Source: Vampirovibrio sp.
GTDB lineage: Bacteria; Cyanobacteriota; Vampirovibrionia; Vampirovibrionales; Vampirovibrionaceae
Reading direction: 5' to 3'
DNA length: 41,207 nt
Assembly (NCBI GenBank): GCA_021323475.1
Contig: JAJQJM010000007.1
Location: 1 to 41,207, forward strand
The translations under genes and the position numbers were made by a program. A model generated the notes under the pieces. That model had not been told where the DNA came from. It did no database searches and saw nothing but the letters and a program-made list of their open reading frames with translations. Shown here piece after piece: positions 18,281 through 26,616 of the stretch. The stretch's first letter is position 1. Each line of letters starts with the position of its first letter.

Positions 18281-20899
18281 TTACTCCGATTTAATCACTT
18301 CCGGGGCTGGGGTTTTGGCGGCCAGTCGGGCCGGTATCAGGCCGGATAAAATGGATGTTGCCATGACTAGCAGGAACGATTGGATGAGGAAAGCCAGGGG
18401 CAGCTCGAACCGGATGGTCCAGCCGAAGGACTGTTTGTTGATGACATAAATGAGCAGATAGGACAGCAGAAATCCAACTGCCAGTCCGCTGACGTTACCG
18501 AAAAATCCCAGCAGTCCGGCTTTGATCATCACAATTTTACCGATTTGCCGGTCTTCCGCGCCCAGATATTTCAAAATGCCGAATTCCCGCCGGGCTTCCA
18601 GCACCAGGGCGAACAAGGAATTCATTACGGCCAGCAACGCCACCGCAATGGCAATTACGTGAAGGGCATAGGTAATGGCGAAGGTGCGATCGAAAATGCG
18701 TAGTACCTCCTCCCGTAGCTCCCGGTTGCTGCGGATATGCAGCAGGCTTTGACCTTTCAGGCGTGTTTGAATTTCGGTGTGGATTGCATCCGAGGAGACA
18801 TCGGGCTTCAGGTATACGGCCAGATTGCTGATGCGATCGTCTTTATAGAATTCCCGGTACCATTGACGGGGCATGACGATATAGCCCAAATCGCTGGAGT
18901 AATCATAGTACACGGCCTCCACGCGAAAGCGCTGCAAGCCGGTCGGGGTGTTCAGTGTAATTATGTCATTCTGCTTCACGTTGTTTCGGGTGGCAAATGC
19001 TTCGGTGACCGTTACGGACGGGCGGGAACGTACCCGTTTCAGCACCTGCTCCGCCGACTCTCCGTTCATAAACAGCAATTTGCCGTGCTTGGCCAATACC
19101 TCAAAATCCCCCACGCCCAAATGGGTGGGGTTGCCCCGGAATTCAATCGGGAATTCATAAAAGGCATCGACTGCCTCTACCCCTGGCAGGGCGCGAATGG
19201 TCGCCACCGCCTGTGGATGGATTCGCCCGGTTTGCTTGCTGCCGAATTTGGAGGCGGGCTCGATCCATAAATCGGCTTTCAGCGTTTGCTGCACCCAACT
19301 GACCACTGTTTGCCGGAAGCTGCTGATCATCACCGCCAGACTCACCATCATGGCAATGCCAATCATCAGGCTGGCAACGGCGACGGCCGTTCGACCCAAG
19401 GCGCCCCTTAAAATCAGTCCGGCCAATCGCCCTTCCGTTTTAAACCAGGCTTTCAGCAGGGGTAGCAAATTGGTCAGGCTGATTTTGACCAGCAGCGGCA
19501 TCCACAGCGCGGCGGCCAGAATGGTGGTAAATGCGGATACAAACCCGAAAACCGGCAAGCCTGAAACCGGTGGCAGCGATGAGCTGATGAGCGCCACCAC
19601 GGCAAGCCCGGACCCAATCAGGCTGAGCTTTCCGGATTGCTGCACGATGCGGGACTCATAAGATGCCCGTCGGCTGGCTTCGGCGGGGGCAATGCTGGTG
19701 GCTTCCAATACAGGCGCCAAAGCGCCAATCAGGGTCATTACAATGCCGAAGCCAAACGCCTGTAGAATCATCCACGGATTCACCGAAAACATATCCAGCA
19801 CTTGTCCGGTGTACAGATTAGCAACGGTGGTTGCCACCGCTTTGGCGGCATATTGGGATAGAAATACCCCGAACCCGATGCCCAAGAGGGTTCCAATCAG
19901 GCCGATGATGAATGCCTCAATCACAAACAGGCCGAAAATCTGGTGCTTTGCAAAACCGATGGCCCGAAGGGTGCCGATTTCCGGCCGCCTGCGGATAATG
20001 GTTATGGACATGGTGTTGTAAATCAGGAAGACCCCTACCAGTAAAGCGATAAAGCTGAGTGTGGTCAGGTTGTACTGATAGGAACGAATCATTTTTTCCA
20101 CCTGCGCGCTGCGCTGGGCGGGGCGTTGCACCGCAAGTCCATTCGGCAGTTGTTGCTCAAGTTTGGCTTGTACGGCTGACAACAGCGACTCCGGCACGAT
20201 TAAGTCAATCTTGCTCAGTTTGCCGTTTATTCGGAAAGCCTCTTGGGCGGTGGATAAATCCATGACCGCCAGACTGCCCCCGTACGCATTGCCCAGGCCA
20301 GATTCCGACAAGATGCCCGCCACCGTAAACCGGGCCAGCCGATCGTTCAGATACAGGTTGAATGGGCTGCCGGGTTGCAAATGGTGTATCTTTGCTAATC
20401 GTTCTCCGACATAGGCGTGGTAGGGCTTCAGAATATCGAGGGGTTGCCGGGTTTGGGCAATCAGCTGCATCTCGCTTTGCGTATCCCGAAACGTGCCCAG
20501 CATGTCCATTCCCAGTACCTGAACCACTTCATTGGATAAAGGTTCTCCGGCAGACTTGGGGGGGGGTGAGGCAGGTTCGGCCCACAGGGCCGTTTGCTCA
20601 ATGCCGGGATTGAACCCGTTTCTTTCCTCTCCCGGTAGAAGCCAAATCCAACGTAAGTTGTTCAGCAGGCGTTCATCGAACGCATCGCTTTGGGTAGGGC
20701 GAATCGTCAGGTTGCTTTTGCCGCTGACCCGATCGATGCTGTCTTTGAAGTTGCTCAGCGCCATATCGTTGGCTAAATTAATGGCCAGCAGAATGCCGAC
20801 GCCCAGCATGACGCCCAAAATCGTCAGGATGGTGCGCAGCTTGTTTTGCCACAAGGAACGCACAATCAGGCGGTATACCCATCGTTGAAATTCAGCCAT
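18281..20899 (-). CDS. MacB/FtsX-family ABC transporter permease
   Basis: 872 residues: an N-terminal membrane helix (about 15-40), a large periplasmic MacB core domain (about 45-265), three FtsX helices (about 270-430), then a second block of helices from about 480, a second periplasmic domain (about 535-745) and three final helices (about 750-860). This duplicated plan is typical of the 8-10 helix MacB-like permeases that move lipids or lipoproteins rather than small solutes. It starts 6 nt after the ATPase stop. The first periplasmic domain contains a C9 run (20558-20566 on the plus strand as G9), encoding Pro-Pro-Pro in a non-conserved loop; slippage there would shift the frame. Confidence 0.85.
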   Translation of the reverse strand: MAEFQRWVYRLIVRSLWQNKLRTILTILGVMLGVGILLAINLANDMALSNFKDSIDRVSGKSNLTIRPTQSDAFDERLLNNLRWIWLLPGEERNGFNPGIEQTALWAEPASPPPKSAGEPLSNEVVQVLGMDMLGTFRDTQSEMQLIAQTRQPLDILKPYHAYVGERLAKIHHLQPGSPFNLYLNDRLARFTVAGILSESGLGNAYGGSLAVMDLSTAQEAFRINGKLSKIDLIVPESLLSAVQAKLEQQLPNGLAVQRPAQRSAQVEKMIRSYQYNLTTLSFIALLVGVFLIYNTMSITIIRRRPEIGTLRAIGFAKHQIFGLFVIEAFIIGLIGTLLGIGFGVFLSQYAAKAVATTVANLYTGQVLDMFSVNPWMILQAFGFGIVMTLIGALAPVLEATSIAPAEASRRASYESRIVQQSGKLSLIGSGLAVVALISSSLPPVSGLPVFGFVSAFTTILAAALWMPLLVKISLTNLLPLLKAWFKTEGRLAGLILRGALGRTAVAVASLMIGIAMMVSLAVMISSFRQTVVSWVQQTLKADLWIEPASKFGSKQTGRIHPQAVATIRALPGVEAVDAFYEFPIEFRGNPTHLGVGDFEVLAKHGKLLFMNGESAEQVLKRVRSRPSVTVTEAFATRNNVKQNDIITLNTPTGLQRFRVEAVYYDYSSDLGYIVMPRQWYREFYKDDRISNLAVYLKPDVSSDAIHTEIQTRLKGQSLLHIRSNRELREEVLRIFDRTFAITYALHVIAIAVALLAVMNSLFALVLEARREFGILKYLGAEDRQIGKIVMIKAGLLGFFGNVSGLAVGFLLSYLLIYVINKQSFGWTIRFELPLAFLIQSFLLVMATSILSGLIPARLAAKTPAPEVIKSE

Positions 20900-20905
20900 G
20901 ATTTA

Positions 20906-21592
20906 TCAGGCTCCTGGCCGGATTTTGCCGTCCCGCATGCGGATGATTCGGTTGGCATACGCGGCGGCTTCCTCGCTGTGGGTGGCCATCAGGATGACCT
21001 GCCCGCCTTCCTGCGAGAGGGATTTTAGCAACTGAAGCACTGCCTCTCCGTTCTCGGTATCCAGATTGCCGGTGGGTTCATCCGCCAGAATAATATGCGG
21101 CTGATGAACCAGGGCACGGGCAATGGCAACGCGCTGCATTTCCCCGCCGGAAAGCTGGGCCGGAAAAAAATCCGCCCGGTGGCTCATGCCCACCCGTTCC
21201 AGCATGGTGCTCACGGCGTTGCTGCGTTCCGATTCCGAAAGCGACGGGTCCAAATCCAATGGCAGGGCCACATTTTCACGCACGGTCAGCGTTGTGAGCA
21301 GGTTGAAAAACTGGAAAATAAAGCCGAGCTGTTGTCTGCGGAAGCGGGTGAGCGTTTTTTCATCCTGCTGAAATACCGCTTCCCCCCGAATGAGCACCTC
21401 ACCTTCCGTGGGGCGGTCAATGGTGCCCAGGATATTCAGCAGCGTACTTTTGCCGCACCCGCTGGGGCCCATCAACGCCACGAACTCGCCGGCCTGAATG
21501 CTGAGCGATATCCCTTTCAGCGCGTTGACGTGATGCTCTCCATAGTGCTTGTAGAGGTTACGGACATCAATGATGGGTTGAGTATCAGCCAT
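20906..21592 (-). CDS. LolD/MacB-type ABC transporter ATPase
   Basis: 228 residues, the usual size for this class. Walker A is GPSGCGKSTLLN (residues about 41-52), the Q-loop lies in GFIFQFFNLL, the signature is LSGGEMQRVAIAR, Walker B is IILADEPTGNLD and the switch histidine is in ATHSEEAA. FFNLL is characteristic of the LolD/MacB/FtsE group, which powers mechanotransmission without substrate passing through the membrane. It is first in a three-gene unit with the permease and the AttH-like protein. A peroxiredoxin gene lies 82 nt upstream on the same strand. Confidence 0.93.
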   Translation of the reverse strand: MADTQPIIDVRNLYKHYGEHHVNALKGISLSIQAGEFVALMGPSGCGKSTLLNILGTIDRPTEGEVLIRGEAVFQQDEKTLTRFRRQQLGFIFQFFNLLTTLTVRENVALPLDLDPSLSESERSNAVSTMLERVGMSHRADFFPAQLSGGEMQRVAIARALVHQPHIILADEPTGNLDTENGEAVLQLLKSLSQEGGQVILMATHSEEAAAYANRIIRMRDGKIRPGA

Positions 21593-21674
21593 AGAGATTC
21601 TCTTGATAGACAGATGCTTTACGAGGCTTTATACAAAGGCATGTTGAAACGATGGAGAGAAGATTGCGGCCATG

Positions 21675-22178
21675 TTATCCGACTGGTTCGGTTGGGCTAC
21701 CCTTGCTGTGTTTCAGCAGAGACAGGGCTTTCTCCATATGGGCTTTGGCGTTGAATTGCGAAGGGTAAGCCATCCGAATCACACCCTGAGGATCAATCAC
21801 AAATGTAACCCGGCCCGGAATCAGCCCAAAGGTTTTTAACACGCCATACCGGGCGGCAACGTCCCCGTTCGGGTCGCTCAGCAGGGTAAATGGTAAGCGC
21901 TGGCTCTGGGTGAACTGCTGATGTGACGCCACGGAATCCGCGCTGATTCCTAACACTTCCGCGCCTGCCTCCTGAAACTCATGGTAAGCATTGCGAAACG
22001 CGCAAACCTGCGTGGTGCAGATGGGCGAATGATCCTTCGGATAAAAGAACAGCGCCACCCATCCTTTTTGAAGCAAGCCGGACAATTGAACCGGCTGATC
22101 GCTCTGATCCGGCAGGGTGAAGTCCGGGGCTGGCATTCCCGGCTTTAACATGGCGGATTGGTTAAACGGATTGGTCAT
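21675..22178 (-). CDS. PrxQ/Bcp-type thiol peroxidase
   Basis: About 167 residues from ATG 22178; an in-frame extension to 22232 looks like untranslated leader. Peroxiredoxin features: APDFTLPDQ at the start, FFYPKDHSPICTTQVCAFRN with the peroxidatic cysteine in PICTTQVC and a second cysteine five residues on (atypical 2-Cys PrxQ arrangement), and YGVLKTFGLIPGRVTFVID. It reduces H2O2 and organic peroxides using thioredoxin. Divergent from the Sua5 gene, with under 90 nt between the two starts. It precedes the ABC exporter genes on the same strand. Confidence 0.88.
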   Translation of the reverse strand: MTNPFNQSAMLKPGMPAPDFTLPDQSDQPVQLSGLLQKGWVALFFYPKDHSPICTTQVCAFRNAYHEFQEAGAEVLGISADSVASHQQFTQSQRLPFTLLSDPNGDVAARYGVLKTFGLIPGRVTFVIDPQGVIRMAYPSQFNAKAHMEKALSLLKHSKGSPTEPVG

Positions 22179-22265
22179 AGAAGATAGTTTATACCATTCG
22201 GTAGCCACGCGAATAGAACGGGCCTTGAGCAAGGCTATCCGGTAACGATTTTCAGGATTCAGGCA

Positions 22266-23360
22266 ATGCTGAAAAATGTTCGGTGTTTTGTTTTAATGAG
22301 AAACAAATTTGTAAGTTTGAAAGTGCATCCTTTCATGTCTCTTTTCTCTTCCTTTCCACACCTGCAACTACCTGACGGGCTTTCTTCGGAACAGCTTCAG
22401 CAGGCGGTTGCTATCCTGAAGTCCGGTGGGCTGGTGGCTTTCCCTACGGAAACGGTGTACGGCCTGGGGGCGGATGCCGAAAATCCCGCTGCGCTGGCTC
22501 GGCTTTACGAGGTAAAGGGACGTCCGACCCATCATCCGGTGATTGTGCATTTAGGTAGTGCCGAACAATTGAGCGAATGGGCCGTTGAGATTCCTTCGCA
22601 GGCGTATCAGTTGGCGCAGGCGTTCTGGCCCGGCCCGTTGACGCTGATTCTAAAGCGCTCCCCCAGGGTTCCGGATGTCGTAACCGGTGGACAGGATACT
22701 GTCGGTATTCGGGTGCCGAGCCATCCCGTCGCGCTGGCTTTACTGAAAGCCTTTGGAGGCGGTGTGGCCGCTCCATCCGCCAATCGTTTCGGTCGTTTGA
22801 GCCCTACCACGGCTGCCCATGTGCAGGCGGATCTGGGGCAGGACGTGGACCTGATTCTGGACGGCGGGGCCAGCGACGTGGGTGTTGAATCCACCATTGT
22901 GGCCTTTCGGGACAACCAGCCCATCGTGTTACGACCCGGCATGATTACGGCGGAACAGATCCAGGAGGCCCTTGCCAAGCCGATTGCATCCGTTACGAAC
23001 AAACCGGCGTCTTCCTCTACGGTCAGTCGTGCGCCCGGAACCTTGGCGAGTCACTATGCCCCTCGTACCCCATTAACCTTGCTCACCCCCGCGGAATTGG
23101 ACGAAACCCTCACCCGGATTAATACCCCCGACTGGGCCGTTGGCGTGTTGGCCCGCCGTGCTTGCCCGTTTGACCTGCGGGATAAGCCGTGGCTGGTATG
23201 GCAACAGCTTGAGGATGAGCCAAATGCCGCTGCCCGGCTGCTGTATGCCAGACTGCGCGAATTGGACAGCTTGAGCCTGGATCAGCTTTATGTGGAAGTG
23301 GTGCCGGAGGAAGGTGCCTGGGCTGCCGTTGCGGATCGTTTGAAACGGGCCGCTTACTAG
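22266..23360 (+). CDS. Threonylcarbamoyl-AMP synthase (Sua5/TsaC family)
   Basis: 364 residues from ATG 22266, which has AGGA 10 nt upstream. A later ATG at 22335 better matches family starts but lacks an SD, so the first 23 residues may not be translated. The YrdC domain contains FPTETVYGLGA (nucleotide/threonine site), KGRPTHHPVIVH, the FWPGPLTLIL motif, and TVGIRVPSHP. The C-terminal Sua5 domain (from about residue 245) begins PGTLASHYAPRTPL. It makes threonylcarbamoyl-AMP from threonine, bicarbonate and ATP for t6A37 of tRNAs. The presence of the C-terminal domain makes this Sua5-type rather than TsaC. Divergent from the peroxiredoxin gene. Confidence 0.92.
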   Translation: MLKNVRCFVLMRNKFVSLKVHPFMSLFSSFPHLQLPDGLSSEQLQQAVAILKSGGLVAFPTETVYGLGADAENPAALARLYEVKGRPTHHPVIVHLGSAEQLSEWAVEIPSQAYQLAQAFWPGPLTLILKRSPRVPDVVTGGQDTVGIRVPSHPVALALLKAFGGGVAAPSANRFGRLSPTTAAHVQADLGQDVDLILDGGASDVGVESTIVAFRDNQPIVLRPGMITAEQIQEALAKPIASVTNKPASSSTVSRAPGTLASHYAPRTPLTLLTPAELDETLTRINTPDWAVGVLARRACPFDLRDKPWLVWQQLEDEPNAAARLLYARLRELDSLSLDQLYVEVVPEEGAWAAVADRLKRAAY

Positions 23361-23377
23361 GTAGCCGGATTACGGGC

Positions 23378-23512
23378 TTAGCCCTTTTTACGACGCTCTT
23401 TGCCGGTGCGACGCTCGTTCTTGCGGCGATCTTCGGTCACGACCTGGGCTGCCTTGCGTCGTTCCTCATCGCGACGGTCCGACTTGCTTCTTCTCTCTTG
23501 GGATTCCGACAT
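23378..23512 (-). CDS. Tiny highly charged basic protein (44 residues)
   Basis: ATG at 23512 preceded by AAGAGGAG, a strong SD. The 44-residue frame is almost all Arg, Lys, Glu and Asp with runs such as SDRRDEERRK and a KERRKKG end. The codon periodicity (third-base choice) matches neighbours. Small Arg/Lys/Glu-rich proteins of this style occur as ribosome- or nucleic-acid-associated accessory proteins; I cannot assign this one. Convergent with the Sua5 gene (17 nt between stops). The GGGCTTAGCCC element at its stop, followed on the plus strand by TTTTT, could help end Sua5 transcription. Confidence 0.6.
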   Translation of the reverse strand: MSESQERRSKSDRRDEERRKAAQVVTEDRRKNERRTGKERRKKG

Positions 23513-23779
23513 GGCTTGCTCCTCTTGGGCTGTGTTGCGATAGACTGCGATGGCAGTTGGGGCTGATCGGAATCAATGCCGATCGAAGCTCCTCATTCAC
23601 GAATTGCCAATCAACTATTCAGGTCATCGGCCACTTTAAAGAAATCTTTAATACCGCTTTTTAAAATTTGATACATGAGATTGGCTGTGCTGATGATTGA
23701 CCGATTTTGTATCTGTTTGGCGGATGTTCTGTTTCGGGTTGTCCCGATAAAATGGACGGAACCGTATGAAATCGATTGC

Positions 23780-23804
23780 GCTAGCCGTTTGCCAGGCGGC
23801 TAGC
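23780..23804 (+). repeat. Perfect 8-bp inverted repeat in the CBS-gene leader
   Basis: GCTAGCCG (23780-23787) and CGGCTAGC (23797-23804) form an 8-bp stem with a 9-nt loop, about 27 nt upstream of the ATG at 23832 and just before the SD GAGGGGAG. It could be an RNA hairpin that gates the ribosome site or a DNA operator; sequence does not tell which. The rest of the gap from 23513 to 23831 shows no gene, only a plausible TAAAAT box at 23748. Confidence 0.5.
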
Positions 23805-23831
23805 CATCAATCAAGAGGGGAGAGAATCACG

Positions 23832-24272
23832 ATGCGACTTCAGGATATTATGAACCGCTCCGTGGAAACGGTGGCGCCGTCCGATTCGCTGGTGATGGCC
23901 AATGAACTGATGTGGCGCAAGCGAATTCACCACTTGGTGGTGCTGGAGGGCAGCCGGGTGGTTGGGGTGATTTCCGACACGGATTTGGGCGGTCCTAATG
24001 CGCAGGATATCCCGGATGATCGGAAAGTATCGGACTTTATGACGGCTTCGGTAGTATCCGGTAAGCCGGAAATGACTGTGGACCGGGCCATTAATATTTT
24101 CCGGGAACGGCGCCTGAACTGTCTGCCGGTGTTGGAGGGCGAGAAACTGGTTGGTATTGTCACCTCCAGCGATATTGAAAATTTGGCCAAGCGGGGCACG
24201 TCCAATCGCCGGTACACAGGTGAGTCAATCGGGCCGTATCCACCGTTGAATCCGATCCGGGATAATGATTAA
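23832..24272 (+). CDS. Twin CBS-domain protein
   Basis: 146 residues from ATG 23832 (SD GAGGGGAGA; the open frame back to 23766 lies inside the leader hairpin). Two CBS motifs fill the protein: residues about 5-60 (QDIMNRSVETVAPSDSL... VVGVISDTDLG) and about 67-125 (VSDFMTASVVSGKPEMTVD... LVGIVTSSDIE). The pair makes one Bateman module that typically binds adenine nucleotides. No catalytic domain is attached, so a regulatory or stress-sensing role is likely. Convergent with the HdeD-like gene. Confidence 0.88.
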   Translation: MRLQDIMNRSVETVAPSDSLVMANELMWRKRIHHLVVLEGSRVVGVISDTDLGGPNAQDIPDDRKVSDFMTASVVSGKPEMTVDRAINIFRERRLNCLPVLEGEKLVGIVTSSDIENLAKRGTSNRRYTGESIGPYPPLNPIRDND

Positions 24273-24309
24273 AAATTAATTCGGTTTGCCGGGTTTTTCC
24301 GGCTTCCAG

Positions 24310-24888
24310 CTAAGGATGAGCGAGTTTTCCGCCGGTGTGGCCGGTGTAAAGCCGTTTTAGCGAAATGGCGATAATCATCCAGGCGCCGCCGACCAGGACC
24401 AGGTCAATGCCCAGAAACAGACCGATTGCCCATAGGCCGGATAGCGGCCATTGGGCCCATAGCAGTATGCCAAGCAATAATGTGGTAATCCCGTTCCCCA
24501 GCATCCACCCCCACTGGTGGAAGCGGTGCGTTGCGGCGGTGAATATCTTGAACAGTCCGCTGACCATAAAATAGGCCGCCATCAGCAGGGTAATGGTCAT
24601 GGCGCTTACACCCGTGGTTTGCATGAACAAATAGCCCAGCACCATAGCCAGTAACCCGGATAGCAGATTAAGGAAAAAGCCGCTCCATTGGGGGGCGCGT
24701 ATGGCTAATACGCATTGACCCAAGCCAGCTATCAATAACAGCATGCCGAGCATGAAAATTGTTACCATCGTGGAATATACGGAAAAACTGATGGCCAGGA
24801 CACCTAATGCCATGAGTAAAATGCCGAGCGCTAAAAACCAACCCCAGTTCTTGGAAATTTCTTCAGGGCGATTTTGCAAAACATCCAT
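24310..24888 (-). CDS. HdeD/DUF308-family membrane protein
   Basis: About 192 residues from ATG 24888, where AAAGGGGGA gives a good SD. The frame stays open to 24978 and could add a 30-residue basic leader. Six hydrophobic helices in three pairs (starting FLALGILLMALGVLAISFS) match the HdeD/DUF308 repeat. Glycine-rich GxxxxxxG-like turns and WG pairs occur in several loops. HdeD of E. coli is linked to acid resistance, but most family members are uncharacterised. A short leader of 90 nt separates the alternative starts. Confidence 0.8.
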   Translation of the reverse strand: MDVLQNRPEEISKNWGWFLALGILLMALGVLAISFSVYSTMVTIFMLGMLLLIAGLGQCVLAIRAPQWSGFFLNLLSGLLAMVLGYLFMQTTGVSAMTITLLMAAYFMVSGLFKIFTAATHRFHQWGWMLGNGITTLLLGILLWAQWPLSGLWAIGLFLGIDLVLVGGAWMIIAISLKRLYTGHTGGKLAHP

Positions 24889-25019
24889 TGCTTGTTTCCC
24901 CCTTTTAGATTTATAAACCGGCAGGTGTTTCAGAGGGCTCCGTACTACCGTGGAAAGCCACTGGAATAACCTGTTCATTCTCTCAAATAAGACGAAACAG
25001 AATCTTGTTATATAACCGC

Positions 25020-25325
25020 TCTTTTAAAGTTGGGAAAATGGATCTGCAGTAATATGGTTGAACTAAATTTTAATTAAAAGGTATCCAATGCTATTCAATT
25101 TATCGGATTCAGTCAAGCAACTATTTTGAATGAGCTTGGGTTTTGAGTGGGTTATTAATAAGAAAATAACTTGCACACTTGCGGATGACGTATTTACCCA
25201 AACGGCCTGAAATTTTACCCGGTTAGAGGATATTGAAATTTTTCTTAAAACCTTAAAATAATTTCGTGAGGTGATGAAAGTCACATCATGACCCCTTTCA
25301 AGAAATTGAAGGGGGTTTTTAATTG
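25020..25325 (+). ncRNA. Candidate untranslated transcript or leader ending in an intrinsic terminator
   Basis: The AT-rich stretch from 24979 to 25399 holds no convincing gene; a 73-codon minus-strand frame (25063-25284) lacks coding character. Its plus-strand end carries two stacked hairpins, TGATG/CATCA (25272-25288) and a strong terminator (25292-25320). I infer a plus-strand transcript that ends here. No good promoter was located, so the 5' end is arbitrary. Confidence 0.3.
25292..25320 (+). terminator. Strong intrinsic terminator
   Basis: CCCCTTTCAA (25292-25301), loop GAAA and TTGAAGGGGG (25306-25315) form a 10-bp stem with a single G-U pair, followed by T5. The U-run exists on the plus strand only. 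No plus-strand CDS precedes it within 1 kb, apart from the CBS gene beyond the HdeD-like gene. Confidence 0.75.
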
Positions 25326-25399
25326 AAGATAAAGGGCATGGGCTGAGCTGATTGTGAGGATTAGCAGCTTCAGCATTGTGGCATTAGGAGGGCGTTATC

Positions 25400-26107
25400 T
25401 TGGAGAGCAAACGTTCCGGTTGGCACTCATTGGAGGGCTGGCCGATACAGGCTGGCACCCGGCAAATTGAAATACAGCTTGGAAGAGTCTGGCTTCAGGG
25501 AGAATTAACGGTGCCGGCAAAACCCCAAGGAATTGTGCTGTTTGCCCACGGTAGCGGAAGCAGCCGTTTTAGCCCGCGTAACCAGTTTGTCGCCACGGAA
25601 TTGAACAAGGCAAATCTTGCGACCTGTCTGTTTGATTTGCTCAGCCTGGAGGAAGAGCGGGAAGATCAGGTCAATGCCCGTTATCGGTTCGATATTGCCT
25701 TATTGGCCCAGCGGTTGGTTTCTGTCACGGACTGGCTGGAGTCGCATCTGCAATCCATCAACGAATTGCCGATGGGCTATTTCGGGGCCAGCACCGGGGC
25801 TGCCGCCGCCCTGATTGCTGCCGCCCAACGACCTGACCTGATAAAAGCCGTCGTCTCCCGAGGAGGTCGTCCGGATATGGCGGTTCATGTGCTGGCGAAA
25901 GTTCAGGCTGCGACCTTATTGCTGGTTGGAGGCCTGGATGATGTGGTGCTGGAATTGAACCGAAAGGCATATCGGCAGTTGCCGGACGATATTTGTAAGG
26001 AACTGGTGATTATCGACGGTGCCGGGCACTTGTTTGAGGAGCATGGAAAATTGGCTCAGGTCGCGCAATACGCCGCCCAATGGTTTGAAAAATATCTCGG
26101 TGATTAA
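25400..26107 (+). CDS. Alpha/beta hydrolase (dienelactone-hydrolase-like)
   Basis: 235 residues from a TTG at 25400 with AGGAGG about 9 nt upstream. The hydrolase core shows LFAHGSGSSRFSPRN (oxyanion region, residues 47-61), the nucleophile elbow GYFGASTGAAAA (Ser131), an acidic residue in GGLDDVV (Asp180/181) and the catalytic His210 in DGAGHLFEE. This is the DLH-like group that often stands next to, or is fused with, phosphoribosyltransferase domains; here it stands alone. Cytosolic. The substrate is unknown. Its stop overlaps that of the small convergent gene at 26104 by 4 nt. Confidence 0.85.
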   Translation: MESKRSGWHSLEGWPIQAGTRQIEIQLGRVWLQGELTVPAKPQGIVLFAHGSGSSRFSPRNQFVATELNKANLATCLFDLLSLEEEREDQVNARYRFDIALLAQRLVSVTDWLESHLQSINELPMGYFGASTGAAAALIAAAQRPDLIKAVVSRGGRPDMAVHVLAKVQAATLLLVGGLDDVVLELNRKAYRQLPDDICKELVIIDGAGHLFEEHGKLAQVAQYAAQWFEKYLGD

Positions 26108-26304
26108 TTCAGCAATTCCGCAGAACCTTTTTCCGGCAGGGGTTTTTTCCAATAGTTCTTATCCACGCCGGCGGTTGTAAACTCCTCCGCAAAATCGGGC
26201 ATGTCACCGGGAGCGGTATCGGGTTGCAGTACGTCATTATCCGGTTTATCCGGCTTGGCTGATTTGGTGATCTGCTGGGTGGATTTCTGTGGATCCAATG
26301 GCAT
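26104..26304 (-). CDS. Small acidic hypothetical protein (66 residues)
   Basis: ATG at 26304 with GGAGGA nine nt upstream. The protein is hydrophilic, rich in Pro, Lys, Asp and Glu, with the segment APGDMPDFAEEFTTAG and no hydrophobic core, so it is probably disordered. It follows a frameshifted gene whose alternative frame ends in the similar SPDDFPDNFDE, so the two look like diverged tandem copies. I recognise no family. Confidence 0.6.
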   Translation of the reverse strand: MPLDPQKSTQQITKSAKPDKPDNDVLQPDTAPGDMPDFAEEFTTAGVDKNYWKKPLPEKGSAELLN

Positions 26305-26324
26305 CGGGTTTCCTCCTGAACAGG

Positions 26325-26497
26325 TTATTCATCAAAATTATCTGGAAAGTCATCCGGGCTTTTATTGGACTGGTTCTGCCAACTTTTTTCGGAAGGCCCT
26401 TCCTCCTGCTTGGAAGCAGGCTTTTCGCTTGCAGGCTGACCCTGGTTTGCAATGCCGGCGTTTTTTTTTCTGAATCTTTGGTTGGTTGTTGAGGCAT
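26325..26497 (-). pseudogene. Frameshifted small acidic gene (A9 run), tandem relative of the next gene
   Basis: From ATG 26497 the frame begins MPQQPTKDSEKK and reaches nine A's (plus-strand T9, 26461-26469). In the ATG frame the sequence then becomes basic and unlike a protein. With one extra A the frame reads NAGIANQGQPASEKPASKQ, then ...SPDDFPDNFDE, and stops at TAA 26325-26327, 14 nt before the SD of the next gene. The total of 173 nt is one short of 58 codons. The alternative frame is hydrophilic and its tail resembles that of the downstream gene, which supports it as the real one. Either the gene is broken, the sequence has an indel error, or expression uses slippage on the A run. Confidence 0.5.
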
Positions 26498-26616
26498 GGT
26501 GATTTTACCCCCGTGGGTGTTCTTTCGTTTGAATCTTAAGTTTGAAGCATGCTGCCTGCAGAGACCATTCAGCAGACGGCTAAAATTAGCGGGCTGAAGC
26601 TGATGGTTGTCATCGT

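Noticed and set aside
25063-25284. 73-codon minus frame in the AT-rich gap
   Set aside because: AT-rich with poor codon pattern, no SD, contains no recognisable domain.
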